Positions 45,035 through 56,082 of a stretch of 64,000 nt of DNA are shown piece by piece. This DNA comes from Serratia nevei. GTDB lineage: Bacteria > Pseudomonadota > Gammaproteobacteria > Enterobacterales > Enterobacteriaceae. Below the pieces are notes generated by a model. That model saw only the letters and a list, made by a program, of their open reading frames with translations. It ran no database searches and was not told where the DNA came from. Made by a program: the position numbers and the translations under genes. Where the stretch lies: the NCBI RefSeq assembly GCF_037948395.1, contig NZ_CP149940.1, positions 1,054,001 through 1,118,000 of the forward strand, in the 5' to 3' direction. The first letter of the stretch is position 1; the number at the start of each line of letters is the position of its first letter.

Positions 45035-46906
45035 ATGAGTATGAAAGGTCAAGAAACCCGCGGGTTCCAGTCTGAAGTAAAACAGCTGCTTCATTTGATG
45101 ATCCATTCGCTGTACTCCAACAAAGAAATTTTCCTGCGCGAGCTGATTTCCAACGCCTCTGACGCCGCCGACAAGCTGCGCTTTCGCGCCCTGTCCGCGC
45201 CAGAGCTGTACGCCGGCGACGGCGAGCTGCGCGTACGCTTGTCCTTCGATAAAGAGCAGCGCACCCTCACCATCGCCGACAACGGCATCGGCATGTGCCG
45301 CGAAGAAGTGATCGAAAACCTCGGCACCATCGCCAAGTCCGGCACCAAAGCGTTCCTGGAATCCATCGGTTCCGACCAGGCGAAAGACAGCCAGCTGATC
45401 GGCCAGTTCGGCGTCGGTTTCTACTCGGCGTTCATCGTGGCGGACAAAGTGACCGTGCGCACCCGCGCCGCCGGCGCCGCCGATGACGAAGGCGTGTTCT
45501 GGGAGTCCGCCGGCGAAGGCGACTACACCATCGCCGATATCACCAAAGAGACCCGCGGCACCGAAATCACCCTGCATCTGCGCGAAGGCGAAGATGAGTA
45601 CCTCGACGCCTGGCGCCTGCGCTCGGTGATCGGCAAATATTCCGATCACATCGCCTTGCCGGTAGAGATCGAAAGCAAAAACGAAGAAGACGATACCGTC
45701 ACCTGGGAGAAGATCAACAAGGCGCAGGCCCTGTGGACCCGAAGCAAGGCGGACGTGACCGACGAAGAGTACAAAGAGTTCTACAAGCACATCGCTCACG
45801 ACTTCACCGATCCGCTGAGCTGGAGCCACAACCGGGTGGAAGGCAAGCAGGAGTACACCAGCCTGCTGTATATCCCGGCGCAGGCGCCGTGGGACATGTG
45901 GAACCGCGATCACAAGCACGGCCTGAAGCTGTACGTGCAGCGCGTGTTCATCATGGACGACGCCGAGCAGTTCATGCCGAACTACCTGCGCTTCGTGCGT
46001 GGCCTGGTCGATTCCAACGATCTGCCGCTGAACGTGTCGCGCGAGATCCTGCAAGACAGCCGCGTGACGCAAAACCTGCGCGGCGCGCTGACCAAGCGCG
46101 TGCTGCAGATGCTGGATAAGCTGGCCAAAGACGACGCCGAAGGCTACCAGAAATTCTGGCAGCAGTTCGGTCTGGTGCTGAAAGAGGGCCCGGCGGAAGA
46201 CAACGGCAACCAGGAAGCGATCGCCAAGCTGCTGCGCTTTGCCTCCACCCACGGCGACAGCTCGGCGCAGACCGTGTCGCTGGAAGAGTATGTCGGCCGC
46301 ATGGCGGAAGGGCAGGAGAAGATTTACTACATCACCGCCGACAGCTACGCCGCCGCCAAGAGCAGCCCGCACCTGGAGCTGTTCCGCAAGAAAGGCATCG
46401 AAGTGTTGCTGCTGTCCGATCGCATCGACGAGTGGATGATGAGCTACCTGACCGAGTTCGACGGCAAGCCGTTCCAGTCGGTCAGCAAAGCGGATGAAAC
46501 GCTGGATAAACTGGCGGATGAAACCGAAGAGCAGAAGGCCGCCGAGAAGCAGCTGGAACCCTTCATCGAGCGCGTGAAAACCCTGCTGGGCGAGCGCGTG
46601 AAGGATGTGCGCCTGACGCACCGCCTGACCGATACGCCGGCGATCGTGGTAACCGACGCCGACGAAATGAGCACCCAGATGGCCAAGCTGTTCGCCGCCG
46701 CCGGCCAGCAGGCGCCGGAGGTGAAGTACATTTTCGAACTTAACCCGGAGCATGCGTTGGTCAAACGAGCATCCGATGTGGGCGATAACGAACATTTCGC
46801 CGAATGGATCGACCTGTTATTGGATCAGGCGCTGCTGGCTGAACGCGGCACGCTGGAGGATCCGAACCTGTTCATCCGCCGCATGAATAAGTTACTGTCC
46901 GCCTAA
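45035..46906 (+). CDS. htpG: Chaperone HtpG (Hsp90)
   Basis: 623 residues. The N-terminal GHKL ATPase domain has [16 protein letters not shown] and the lid [11 protein letters not shown]. The middle domain has SREILQDS, and the dimerisation domain closes with [15 protein letters not shown] 45035 has GAGGT upstream. ATG 45041 corresponds to the E. coli start. It is an ATP-dependent chaperone induced by heat. Confidence 0.98.
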   Translation: MSMKGQETRGFQSEVKQLLHLMIHSLYSNKEIFLRELISNASDAADKLRFRALSAPELYAGDGELRVRLSFDKEQRTLTIADNGIGMCREEVIENLGTIAKSGTKAFLESIGSDQAKDSQLIGQFGVGFYSAFIVADKVTVRTRAAGAADDEGVFWESAGEGDYTIADITKETRGTEITLHLREGEDEYLDAWRLRSVIGKYSDHIALPVEIESKNEEDDTVTWEKINKAQALWTRSKADVTDEEYKEFYKHIAHDFTDPLSWSHNRVEGKQEYTSLLYIPAQAPWDMWNRDHKHGLKLYVQRVFIMDDAEQFMPNYLRFVRGLVDSNDLPLNVSREILQDSRVTQNLRGALTKRVLQMLDKLAKDDAEGYQKFWQQFGLVLKEGPAEDNGNQEAIAKLLRFASTHGDSSAQTVSLEEYVGRMAEGQEKIYYITADSYAAAKSSPHLELFRKKGIEVLLLSDRIDEWMMSYLTEFDGKPFQSVSKADETLDKLADETEEQKAAEKQLEPFIERVKTLLGERVKDVRLTHRLTDTPAIVVTDADEMSTQMAKLFAAAGQQAPEVKYIFELNPEHALVKRASDVGDNEHFAEWIDLLLDQALLAERGTLEDPNLFIRRMNKLLSA

Positions 46907-47081
46907 AGCTGAAGATATGCGCCCTTAACGGCACCGTTAGGGGCGCATTGTCGATTTTTCCCCGCTTTTTCTCGCCTTTTGCTTGCCCGCTTTTTTGCAC
47001 ATTCCGCAATCGATTTCCTTCGCGCGCCTTGAGCCTGCCCCCCCTGAAATGGTATCGTTGAGCGTTTTCGCAATTTTATAA

Positions 47082-47753
<672 letters not shown>

Positions 47754-47773
47754 TCGCAAGCGGATTGTGCATG

Positions 47774-47804
47774 ACGCCGGGCCTGTGGCCCGGCGTTTTT
47801 TTTT
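47774..47804 (+). terminator. Terminator after adk
   Basis: ACGCCGGGCC-TGT-GGCCCGGCGT followed by a T run. Confidence 0.95.
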
Positions 47805-47919
47805 GCCGTTTTCCTGCCAAATTGTGATCGCGGCGGCTTGTTGCGGCCGTGCCCATTAATCGCCCGCGCCAAATGGCGTATAACAAGCCTGCGTTTTCAC
47901 CCTCAGCAGGGAGCCGGGC

Positions 47920-49053
47920 ATGCTCAGACAAACCAATCTTCTGGCGGAAGCCACCGCGCGCCAGATCGTCCAGCGGGCGATGGGCATCATCAGCCATTCC
48001 GTCAACGTGATGGACAGCAACGGTGTGATCATCGCCTCCGGCAACCCGCAGCGCCTGTTCCAGCGCCATGAAGGCGCGGTGCTGGCGCTGGCCGAGAATC
48101 GGGTGGTGGAAATCGACCGCGCCACCGCCGAGCATCTGAAGGGTGTGCGGCCCGGCATCAACCTGCCGTTCAGCTTTCGCAACCAGCGGGTGGGGGTGAT
48201 CGGCATCTCCGGCGAACCGGCCGAGGTGCGCGCCTACGCCGAGCTGGTGAAGATGGCGGCGGAGTTGATGGTGGAGCAGGCGGCGCTGCTGGATCAGCAC
48301 CAGTGGGAAAAGCGCTACCGGGAAGAGCTGGCGAATCAGCTGCTGCAGCCGCAGCCGAACACCGCGTCGCTGCAAGCGATGGCGGCGTATCTGGGATTGG
48401 ATCTGCGCCAGGCGCGCATCGTGTGGATCGTCGAGCTGCAAGAGGCGCAGCCGCACCTGCTGCGCGAGCTGCTGGCGGAGCTGGAGGCCACCCAGCGCGA
48501 TGCGTTGATCGCCATTACCGGCTTCAATGAAATGACCCTGCTGCGCCCGGCCTGCATGGCGCAGGGTGAATGGAGCCTGAAGCTGGAACGCCAGCAGGCG
48601 CAGCGTTTGCAAAACCAACTCAAACACCGCTTTCGGGTGCGCTTGATCGTCGGCGGTTTTTATGACGATCCGCAAAGCGCCTACCGTTCCAGCCTGACGG
48701 CACGCGCCACCCAGGCGATGGCGCAGCGCCTGAAACTGCGTCACGCCACGCTGTTCTACCACGACTACCCGCTGCCGTCGCTGTTGTGCGATTTGGGGGA
48801 GGACTGGCGCGCGCAGGAGCTGGGGCGCCCCTGGCGAACGCTGGGCGAACAGGACGAAAAAGGCGTGCTGCGCGGCACGCTGCGCCACTATTTTTCGCAG
48901 AATTGTGATCAGACGCAGACCGCCGCGCAGCTGCATATCCACGTCAATACCCTGCGCTATCGCCTGCAGCGCATCGAAGCGATAACCGGCATGAAAATCA
49001 ATCAATTAACCGACGCTCTGCGGTTGTATATCGGCATGCTGATGCACGACTGA
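47920..49053 (+). CDS. cdaR: CdaR-family sugar diacid / glycerate regulator
   Basis: 377 residues. The N-terminal diacid-recognition domain reads LLAEATARQIVQRAMGIISHSVNVMDSNGVIIASG. A central GGDEF-like region follows, and the C-terminal PucR-type helix-turn-helix has TLRHYFSQNCDQTQTAAQL and HVNTLRYRLQRIEAITG. CdaR activates glucarate, galactarate and glycerate genes in E. coli. Here it stands directly before a GntP permease and a glycerate kinase, its likely targets. Confidence 0.85.
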   Translation: MLRQTNLLAEATARQIVQRAMGIISHSVNVMDSNGVIIASGNPQRLFQRHEGAVLALAENRVVEIDRATAEHLKGVRPGINLPFSFRNQRVGVIGISGEPAEVRAYAELVKMAAELMVEQAALLDQHQWEKRYREELANQLLQPQPNTASLQAMAAYLGLDLRQARIVWIVELQEAQPHLLRELLAELEATQRDALIAITGFNEMTLLRPACMAQGEWSLKLERQQAQRLQNQLKHRFRVRLIVGGFYDDPQSAYRSSLTARATQAMAQRLKLRHATLFYHDYPLPSLLCDLGEDWRAQELGRPWRTLGEQDEKGVLRGTLRHYFSQNCDQTQTAAQLHIHVNTLRYRLQRIEAITGMKINQLTDALRLYIGMLMHD

Positions 49054-49172
49054 GTTGTGCCAACCCACAAATTCCACGCCGTTCACCCGGCGATTTTTTG
49101 TTGTTTCCCCTCAGGCCAACGCCGGGCGCGCGGGATATGTTGGCCTGCACATCAACCACGGAGAAAACAACA

Positions 49173-50438
49173 ATGACAACCGTATCCACGCTGGGGGCAC
49201 TGGTGGCGTTAGCCGTCGCCATCGTCCTGATTCTACGCAAGGTGCCACCGGCTTACGGCATGATCGCCGGCGCGCTGGCGGGCGGGCTGTGCGGCGGCGC
49301 CGACCTGGTGCAGACCGTAACGCTGATGATCGGCGGGGCGCAGGGCATCACCAACGCCGTGATGCGCATTCTGGCGGCGGGGGTGCTGGCCGGAGTGCTG
49401 ATCGAATCCGGCGCGGCGCACACCATCGCCGAAACCATCGTGCGCAAGGTGGGTGAAACCCGCGCGCTGCTGGCGCTGGCGGTGGCTACACTGATCCTGA
49501 CGGCGGTGGGGGTATTTATCGACGTGGCGGTGATCACCGTCGCACCGATCGCGCTGTCGATCGCCCAGAAGGCCGGCATTTCGCGCGCGGCGATCCTGCT
49601 GGCGATGATCGGCGGTGGCAAGGCCGGCAACGTGATGTCACCTAATCCGAACACCATTGCGGCGGCGGACAACTTCCACGTGCCGCTCACTTCGGTGATG
49701 ATGGCCGGCATCGTGCCGGGGCTGTGCGGCCTGGTGGTGGCCTATCTGCTGGCGCGTCGCCTGAGCGATAAAGGCAGCAAAGTGATGGCCGAAGAGCTGA
49801 CTCAGCATGCCGAAGGGGCTCGGCCGGGCTTCGCTGCGGCGATCAGCGCGCCGCTGGTGGCGATCCTGCTGCTGTCGCTGCGGCCGCTCGCCGGTATCGC
49901 CGTCGATCCGCTGATCGCGCTGCCGGCCGGCGGGTTGGCGGGCGCGCTGCTGATGGGGCGTATCCGCCAGTGCAATCATTTTATGGTCTCCGGCCTGTCG
50001 CGCATGGCGCCGGTGGCGATCATGCTGCTCGGCACCGGCACGCTGGCGGGCATTATCGCCAACTCGGCGCTGAAGGATGTCTTGATTAACGGCTTAACGC
50101 ACACCGGGCTGCCGGCCTGGCTGCTGGCGCCGCTGTCCGGCGCGCTGATGTCGATGGCGACCGCATCGACCACCGCCGGCACCGCCGTGGCTTCCGGGGT
50201 GTTCAGCTCTACGCTGCTCGAGCTGGGCGTGAGCGGGCTGGCCGGTGCGGCGATGATCCATGCGGGCGCCACGGTGCTGGATCACCTGCCGCACGGCAGC
50301 TTCTTCCACGCTACCGGCGGCAGCGTCAATATGGCGGTGCACGAGCGGCTGAAGCTGTTGCCGTATGAAACGCTGGTGGGATTCACCATCGCGACGATCT
50401 CGGCGCTGATGTTTGGCGTATTTAACCTGGCGGGATAA
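49173..50438 (+). CDS. GntP-family permease (probable glycerate transporter)
   Basis: ATG 49173 follows GGAGAAAAC. The 421-residue protein has about twelve membrane helices and the GntP family pattern (AYGMIAGALAGGL, GGGKAGNVMSPNPNTIAAAD, LDHLPHGSFFHATGG). Position between a CdaR-type regulator and glycerate kinase suggests uptake of glycerate or a related sugar acid. The substrate is inferred. Confidence 0.88.
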   Translation: MTTVSTLGALVALAVAIVLILRKVPPAYGMIAGALAGGLCGGADLVQTVTLMIGGAQGITNAVMRILAAGVLAGVLIESGAAHTIAETIVRKVGETRALLALAVATLILTAVGVFIDVAVITVAPIALSIAQKAGISRAAILLAMIGGGKAGNVMSPNPNTIAAADNFHVPLTSVMMAGIVPGLCGLVVAYLLARRLSDKGSKVMAEELTQHAEGARPGFAAAISAPLVAILLLSLRPLAGIAVDPLIALPAGGLAGALLMGRIRQCNHFMVSGLSRMAPVAIMLLGTGTLAGIIANSALKDVLINGLTHTGLPAWLLAPLSGALMSMATASTTAGTAVASGVFSSTLLELGVSGLAGAAMIHAGATVLDHLPHGSFFHATGGSVNMAVHERLKLLPYETLVGFTIATISALMFGVFNLAG

Positions 50439-50447
50439 GGAACAGTG

Positions 50448-51611
50448 ATGAAAACGCTGAAAAAAGTGGTTATTGCCCCGGATTCTTTTAAAGAGAGCCT
50501 GAGCGCGCTCGGCGTTGCCGACGCCATCGAGCGGGGATTCCGCCAAATTTATCCGCAGGTGCACTACGTGAAGCTGCCGATGGCGGACGGCGGCGAAGGC
50601 ACGGTGGAGTCGATGGTGGCGGCCACCGGCGGCGAAATCGTCCAGGTGACGGTCACTGGGCCGCTGGGGGAGCCGGTGCAGGGGTTCTATGGCCTGCTGG
50701 GCGATGGCGCAACCGCAGTGATTGAAATGGCCGCGGCTTCCGGGCTGCATCTGGCACCGCCTGGCCGGCGCGATCCGCGGATCACCACCAGTTACGGCAC
50801 CGGCGAACTGATGCTGGCGGCGCTGGAGCGCGGCGTGAAGGCGATCATTCTCGGCATCGGCGGCAGCGCCACTAACGACGGCGGCGCCGGGATGATGCAG
50901 GCGCTGGGCGTTAAATTGTTGGATAAGGATCGCCGGCCGCTGCCGGTGGGCGGGGCGGCCCTGGCGCAGCTGGCGCACCTCGATCTCGCCGGGCTGGATG
51001 CGCGTTGGCAACGGGTGAGCGTAACCGCCGCCTGCGACGTCGATAACCCGCTGTGCGGCGAAAAGGGCGCCTCGGCGGTGTTTGGGCCGCAGAAGGGGGC
51101 GACGCCGGAGATGGTGGCGCAGCTCGATGCGGCACTGCATCACTATGGCGAACTGCTGGAACGAGAAACCGGCCGCGCCGTGCTCACCCAGCCGGGCGCG
51201 GGAGCGGCGGGCGGCATGGGGGCGGCGCTGCTCGGCATGCTCAGCGCGCGCTTGCGGCCGGGCATCGAGATCGTCACCGAAACCCTGCGTCTGGATGAGG
51301 CGGTGCGCGATGCCGATTTGGTGATCACCGGCGAAGGGCGGCTGGACAGCCAGTCGATCCACGGCAAAACGCCGATCGGCGTGGCGCGGGTGGCCAAGCG
51401 CCACGGGGTGCCGGTGATCGCCATCGCCGGCAGCCTGACGCCGGATTACCAGGTGGTGCATCAACACGGCATCGACGCGGCGTTTTCGGTGCTCGACCGC
51501 ATCGTGACGCTGGAAGAAGCGCTGGCGGACGCCGATCGCAATCTGCAGGTGACGGCGCGCAACGTGGCGGCGGTGTGGCAACTGGCGCAAAGGGAAGGCC
51601 CACAGGCATAG
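50448..51611 (+). CDS. Glycerate 2-kinase (GarK/GlxK type)
   Basis: ATG 50448 gives 387 residues. Family motifs: VVIAPDSFKESLSA at the start, PMADGGEGTVE, LGIGGSATNDGGAGM, ITGEGRLDSQSIHGKTP. It phosphorylates glycerate to 2-phosphoglycerate for glycolysis. It starts 9 bp after the permease gene. Confidence 0.93.
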   Translation: MKTLKKVVIAPDSFKESLSALGVADAIERGFRQIYPQVHYVKLPMADGGEGTVESMVAATGGEIVQVTVTGPLGEPVQGFYGLLGDGATAVIEMAAASGLHLAPPGRRDPRITTSYGTGELMLAALERGVKAIILGIGGSATNDGGAGMMQALGVKLLDKDRRPLPVGGAALAQLAHLDLAGLDARWQRVSVTAACDVDNPLCGEKGASAVFGPQKGATPEMVAQLDAALHHYGELLERETGRAVLTQPGAGAAGGMGAALLGMLSARLRPGIEIVTETLRLDEAVRDADLVITGEGRLDSQSIHGKTPIGVARVAKRHGVPVIAIAGSLTPDYQVVHQHGIDAAFSVLDRIVTLEEALADADRNLQVTARNVAAVWQLAQREGPQA

Positions 51612-51730
51612 CCTGTTGCTGTTATCGGTTTCGACGCAGGACTTTTCCGTTACAATAGCCGGCATTAATGGCTGCTGACATCCCGACCCAGAACGGAATG
51701 CCGGCCGGAAAGGAAATGAGGGGAACTGAG

Positions 51731-52693
51731 ATGAAGCAAGAGAAACACGGCGTATTGCTGGTGAACCTGGGCACACCAGATGCGCCGACCTCGTCGGCGG
51801 TCAAACGCTATCTGAAGGAATTCCTCAGTGACGATCGCGTGGTCGATACGGCGCCGCTGATCTGGTGGCCGATCCTCAACGGCGCGATCTTGCCGATCCG
51901 TTCGCCGCGCGTGGCGAAGCTGTATCAGTCGGTGTGGATGGAAGAGGGCTCGCCGCTGCTGGTGTACAGCCGCCGCCAACAGCGGGCGCTGGCGGCGCGC
52001 ATGCCGAATACGCCGGTGGAGCTGGGCATGAGCTACGGCTCGCCGAGCCTGGCGGAAGCCATCGACAAGCTGCTGGCGCAGGGCGTGACCAACCTGGTGG
52101 TGCTGCCGCTCTATCCGCAATATTCCTGTTCCACCAGCGCGGCGGTATGGGATGGCGTGGCGCGGGTGCTGAAAGGCTATCGCCGTTTGCCTTCTGTGGC
52201 CTTCATCCGCGATTACGCCGAACATCCGGCCTACATCGCCGCGCTGCAGCAAAGCGTGGAGCGCTCGTTCGCCGAGCACGGCCAGCCGGATCGGCTGGTG
52301 CTGTCGTTCCACGGTATTCCCAAACGTTATGCGCGCCTGGGCGACGACTACCCGCAGCGCTGCGAGGACACCCTGCGTGCGCTGAGCGCCACGCTGCCGC
52401 TGGCGCCGGAACGCGTGATGATGACGTACCAATCGCGCTTCGGCCGCGAGCCGTGGCTGACGCCGTACACCGATGAGACCCTGAAGGGGTTGCCGGCGCA
52501 GGGCGTGAAGCACATTCAGCTGATTTGCCCCGGTTTCTCGGCGGACTGCCTGGAAACGCTGGAAGAGATCAAAGAACAGAACCGCGAGATCTTCCTCAAG
52601 GCCGGCGGCGAGAAGTTTGAATATATCTCGGCGTTGAACGACGAGCCGGCGCATATCGATATGATGCAGCAGCTGGTGGCGCAGCGCCTGTAA
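51731..52693 (+). CDS. hemH: Ferrochelatase
   Basis: ATG 51731 gives 320 residues, the E. coli length. It shows [13 protein letters not shown] at the start, [18 protein letters not shown] with the catalytic histidine (about 194), and [15 protein letters not shown]. It inserts iron into protoporphyrin IX. Confidence 0.97.
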   Translation: MKQEKHGVLLVNLGTPDAPTSSAVKRYLKEFLSDDRVVDTAPLIWWPILNGAILPIRSPRVAKLYQSVWMEEGSPLLVYSRRQQRALAARMPNTPVELGMSYGSPSLAEAIDKLLAQGVTNLVVLPLYPQYSCSTSAAVWDGVARVLKGYRRLPSVAFIRDYAEHPAYIAALQQSVERSFAEHGQPDRLVLSFHGIPKRYARLGDDYPQRCEDTLRALSATLPLAPERVMMTYQSRFGREPWLTPYTDETLKGLPAQGVKHIQLICPGFSADCLETLEEIKEQNREIFLKAGGEKFEYISALNDEPAHIDMMQQLVAQRL

Positions 52694-52783
52694 TCATCCA
52701 TAATCTGTATATTAGATGCATCGTGATCGGGCGGGGATGTGTTAACATTCTCCGCTTGTTAAACCGTCACCACCGCCAATCAC

Positions 52784-54088
52784 ATGAAATTTCCTGGTAA
52801 ACGCAAGTCCAAACACTATTTCCCGGTGAGCGCCCGCGATCCGCTTCTGCAGCAGGCCCAGCCCGAAAGTGAAATCAGCACCTCGTATATCGTCGGCATC
52901 GATCAGACGCTGGTGGATATCGAGGCGAAAGTGGACGACGCTTTTGTCCAGCGCTACGGCCTGAGCCTGGGCCACTCTCTGGTGATCGAAGACGACGTCG
53001 CCGAGGCGTTGTATCAGGAACTGAATGACAACAACCTGGTTACCCATCAGTTCGCCGGCGGCACCATCGGCAATACCATGCACAACTATTCAGTGCTGGC
53101 GGACGATCGCTCGGTGCTGCTCGGCGTGATGTGCAGCAACGTGAAAATCGGCAGCTATGCCTACCGTTACCTGTGCAATACCTCCAGCCGTACCGATCTT
53201 AACTATCTGCAGGGCGTTGATGGCGCCATCGGCCGCTGTTTCACGCTGATTGGCGAAAGCGGCGAGCGCACCTTCGCCATCAACCCGGGCCAGATGAACC
53301 AGCTGCGCCCGGAAAGCATTCCTGAAGAGGTGATCGCTGGCGCGTCGGCGCTGGTGCTGAGCTCTTATCTGGTGCGCTGCAAGGAAGGGGAGCCGATGAA
53401 GGTCGCCACCCTGCAGGCGATCGAATACGCCAAAAAACACGACGTGCCGGTGGTATTGACGCTGGGCACCAAGTACGTGATCGCCGACAACCCGCAGTGG
53501 TGGCGCGACTTCCTGAAGGAAAACGTGACGATTCTGGCGATGAACGAAGACGAAGCGCTGGAGCTGACCGGGCTGAGCGATCCGTTGACCGCCTCGGACA
53601 TGGCGCTGGAGTGGGTGGATCTGGTGCTGTGCACCGCCGGGCCGAACGGCCTGTATATGGCGGGCTACACCGAAGAGGCCAACAAGCGCCAGACCCAGCA
53701 CCCGCTGCTGCCGGGGCATATCGCCGAGTTCAACCGCTACGAATTCAGCCGCGCCATGCGCCGTGAACACTGTGAAAATCCGCTGCGCGTTTATTCGCAC
53801 ATCGCGCCGTATATGGGCGGGCCGGAGAGGATCATGAACACCAACGGCGCCGGCGACGGCGCGCTGTCGGCGTTGCTGCACGATATTGCCGCCAACGGCT
53901 ATCACCGCCATAACGTGCCGAATTCCAGCAAGCACGTGCGCAGCTACCTGACTTATTCCTCCCTGGCGCAGGTGTGCAAATACGCCAACCGCGTCAGCTA
54001 CCAGGTGTTGAACCAGCATTCGCCGCGCCTCACCCGTGGCCTGCCGGAGCGGGAAGACAGCCTGGAAGAGTCCTACTGGGAGCGTTAA
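52784..54088 (+). CDS. gsk: Inosine-guanosine kinase
   Basis: 434 residues of the PfkB/ribokinase family with TNGAGDGALSALLHD near 365 (the GAGD anion hole and catalytic Asp) and AGGTIGNTMHNYSVLADDR near 85. It salvages inosine and guanosine. E. coli has aes between hemH and gsk. Here they are adjacent. Confidence 0.96.
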   Translation: MKFPGKRKSKHYFPVSARDPLLQQAQPESEISTSYIVGIDQTLVDIEAKVDDAFVQRYGLSLGHSLVIEDDVAEALYQELNDNNLVTHQFAGGTIGNTMHNYSVLADDRSVLLGVMCSNVKIGSYAYRYLCNTSSRTDLNYLQGVDGAIGRCFTLIGESGERTFAINPGQMNQLRPESIPEEVIAGASALVLSSYLVRCKEGEPMKVATLQAIEYAKKHDVPVVLTLGTKYVIADNPQWWRDFLKENVTILAMNEDEALELTGLSDPLTASDMALEWVDLVLCTAGPNGLYMAGYTEEANKRQTQHPLLPGHIAEFNRYEFSRAMRREHCENPLRVYSHIAPYMGGPERIMNTNGAGDGALSALLHDIAANGYHRHNVPNSSKHVRSYLTYSSLAQVCKYANRVSYQVLNQHSPRLTRGLPEREDSLEESYWER

Positions 54089-54101
54089 CCCGCTGAAAAA
54101 G

Positions 54102-54130
54102 AAAAGGTCCGGCAATGCCGGACCTTTTTT
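54102..54130. terminator. Bidirectional terminator between gsk and ybaL
   Basis: AAAAGGTCCGGC-AAT-GCCGGACCTTTT with T run on the plus strand and A run on the other side, serving both converging genes. Confidence 0.93.
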
Positions 54131-54145
54131 GTGCGCCGTGGCGCT

Positions 54146-55837
54146 TCAGATCGGACAGCCGCCCATTTTTTCTTCTTCGCTCAGGGTGTCCAGCTGCAGG
54201 ATGTTCAGCATGCTGTTGGCGATCTCCCGTTCGCCCATCACTACCTGATTAGCGCCGCGATCGGTGATGTAGGCCACTTCGTCGTCGTAGTGGGCGCGGG
54301 CGATGATCTCGATGTTCGGCCGCTTGGCGCGCGCCGAGGCGACGATCTCGCCGGCCTCATAGCCGTTGGGGATGGTCAGCAGCAGCCAGCGCGCGCAGTC
54401 GAGCCGCGCCAGATCCATCACTTCCGGATTGGCGGCGTTGCCCAGCACCGTCTTGATGCCCTGTTCGCGCAGCGCTTCCACCCGTGGGCGGGAGTTCTCG
54501 ATCACCACCAGCGGAATACCCGCCTCGGCCAGTTTGCCGCCCAGCAGGCTGCCGACACGGCCATAGCCGACCACCAGCGCGTGGTTGCACATGTCCACCG
54601 GGATCTGCTTCTCTTCTTCCACCGCCTCTTCGAGAATTTGCTCTTCGATGGTTTCGGTTTTGGCCAGATAGCGCTCCAGCAGGGTGAACAGCAGCGGGTT
54701 GAGCATGATGGACAAAATGGCGCCGGCCAGCACCAGATTGCGCCCGTGTTCCGACATCATGCCGAGCGCGATGCCGAGGCCCGCCAGAATAAAGGCGAAC
54801 TCGCCGATCTGCGCCAGGCTGGCGGAAATGGTCAGCGCGGTGCGCTTGGAGTGACCGAACATTTTCACCAACAGGAACGCGGCGGCAGATTTGCCGAACA
54901 CGATGATTGCCAGCGTCGCCAGCACCGCCAGCGGTTCGTTAATCACGATCATCGGATCGAACAGCATGCCGACCGAGACGAAGAACAGCACCGCGAACGC
55001 GTCGCGCAGCGGCAGGGTGTCGTGCGCCGCACGGTGGCTCAGTTCGGACTCGTTCAGCACCATGCCGGCGAAGAAGGCGCCCAGCGCGAAGGAGACGTCG
55101 AACAGCTTCACCGCGCCGTAGGCGATGCCGAGCGCCAGCGCCAATACCGCCAGGGTGAACAGCTCGCGCGAGCCGGTGCTGGCGGTTTTCGACAGGATCC
55201 ACGGCACCAGGCGGCGGCCGACCACGATCATCAACGCAATGAAGGCGATGACCTTACCGATGGTCAGCGCCAGCTCCATCAGCAGCTGGCTGCTGCTGGC
55301 GTTGTCGTTGCCCAGCATATTGCCGAAGGCGGGCAGCAAGACCAGCGTCAGCACCATCGCCAAATCTTCGACGATCAGCCAGCCGATGGCGATTTGCCCG
55401 CGCTGGCTGTCGATCAGCTGCCGTTCCTCCAGGGCACGCAGCAGCACCACGGTGCTGGCGGTGGAGAGGCAGAGGCCGAACACCAGACCGGAGATCAGAT
55501 CCCAGCCGAGCAGCTTGGACAGCCCCATACCGAGCAGGGTAGCGACGGCTATCTGCGCCACGGCGCCGGGAATGGCGATAGATTTTACTGCGAGGAGGTC
55601 TTTCAAAGAGAAGTGCAGGCCAACACCGAACATCAACAGGATAACGCCGATTTCCGCCAGTTCCGGCGCCAGTGAGGTATCGGCGACGAAACCGGGGGTG
55701 AACGGGCCGGCGAGCACCCCTGCGGCCAGATACCCCACCAGAGGGGAGATGCGCAGGCGGTTCGCCAGCATGCCGAGGAGGAAGGCGAGTACTAACCCTC
55801 CGACGATGGTGGTGATGAGCGGTGTTGAATTATGCAT
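54146..55837 (-). CDS. ybaL: Kef-type K+/H+ antiporter YbaL
   Basis: 563 residues. There are about twelve membrane helices of the CPA2 exchanger (LGMLANRLRISPLVGYLAAGVLAG), then a Rossmann-type TrkA-N (RCK) domain (HALVVGYGRVGSLLGGKL near 415). It resembles KefB/KefC but has no attached quinone oxidoreductase gene. Potassium or proton export is inferred from the family. Confidence 0.94.
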   Translation of the reverse strand: MHNSTPLITTIVGGLVLAFLLGMLANRLRISPLVGYLAAGVLAGPFTPGFVADTSLAPELAEIGVILLMFGVGLHFSLKDLLAVKSIAIPGAVAQIAVATLLGMGLSKLLGWDLISGLVFGLCLSTASTVVLLRALEERQLIDSQRGQIAIGWLIVEDLAMVLTLVLLPAFGNMLGNDNASSSQLLMELALTIGKVIAFIALMIVVGRRLVPWILSKTASTGSRELFTLAVLALALGIAYGAVKLFDVSFALGAFFAGMVLNESELSHRAAHDTLPLRDAFAVLFFVSVGMLFDPMIVINEPLAVLATLAIIVFGKSAAAFLLVKMFGHSKRTALTISASLAQIGEFAFILAGLGIALGMMSEHGRNLVLAGAILSIMLNPLLFTLLERYLAKTETIEEQILEEAVEEEKQIPVDMCNHALVVGYGRVGSLLGGKLAEAGIPLVVIENSRPRVEALREQGIKTVLGNAANPEVMDLARLDCARWLLLTIPNGYEAGEIVASARAKRPNIEIIARAHYDDEVAYITDRGANQVVMGEREIANSMLNILQLDTLSEEEKMGGCPI

Positions 55838-56042
55838 CCATACTCCTTCTGGCTATGCATCGCGGCACGGGAGAAACGCAACAAAGTTACGAAAAGATAC
55901 ATTTAGTTTATTGCATTTGTTCGCGGCTTGCTTGGCTAATTTGGCCTTTTTTGTAAAAAAGCAGAGGATTTCACTTAAGGCGCGGCAATGAGGAGATTTT
56001 GTGTCAGATAAGCCAAATAACATTGGTTTATCCGTGGGATAA

Positions 56043-56070
56043 CCCGGATGAATAAATAATTTCATCCGGG
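56043..56070 (-). terminator. Hairpin downstream of fsr
   Basis: Perfect 10-bp stem CCCGGATGAA / TTCATCCGGG just beyond the fsr stop. The U run is weak. Confidence 0.5.
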
Positions 56071-56082
56071 CATTCAGCGGGG

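Noticed and set aside
46919..46950. Hairpin GCGCCC...GGGCGC after htpG as a terminator
   Set aside because: The stem is good but no T run follows directly, so it is not listed as a terminator.
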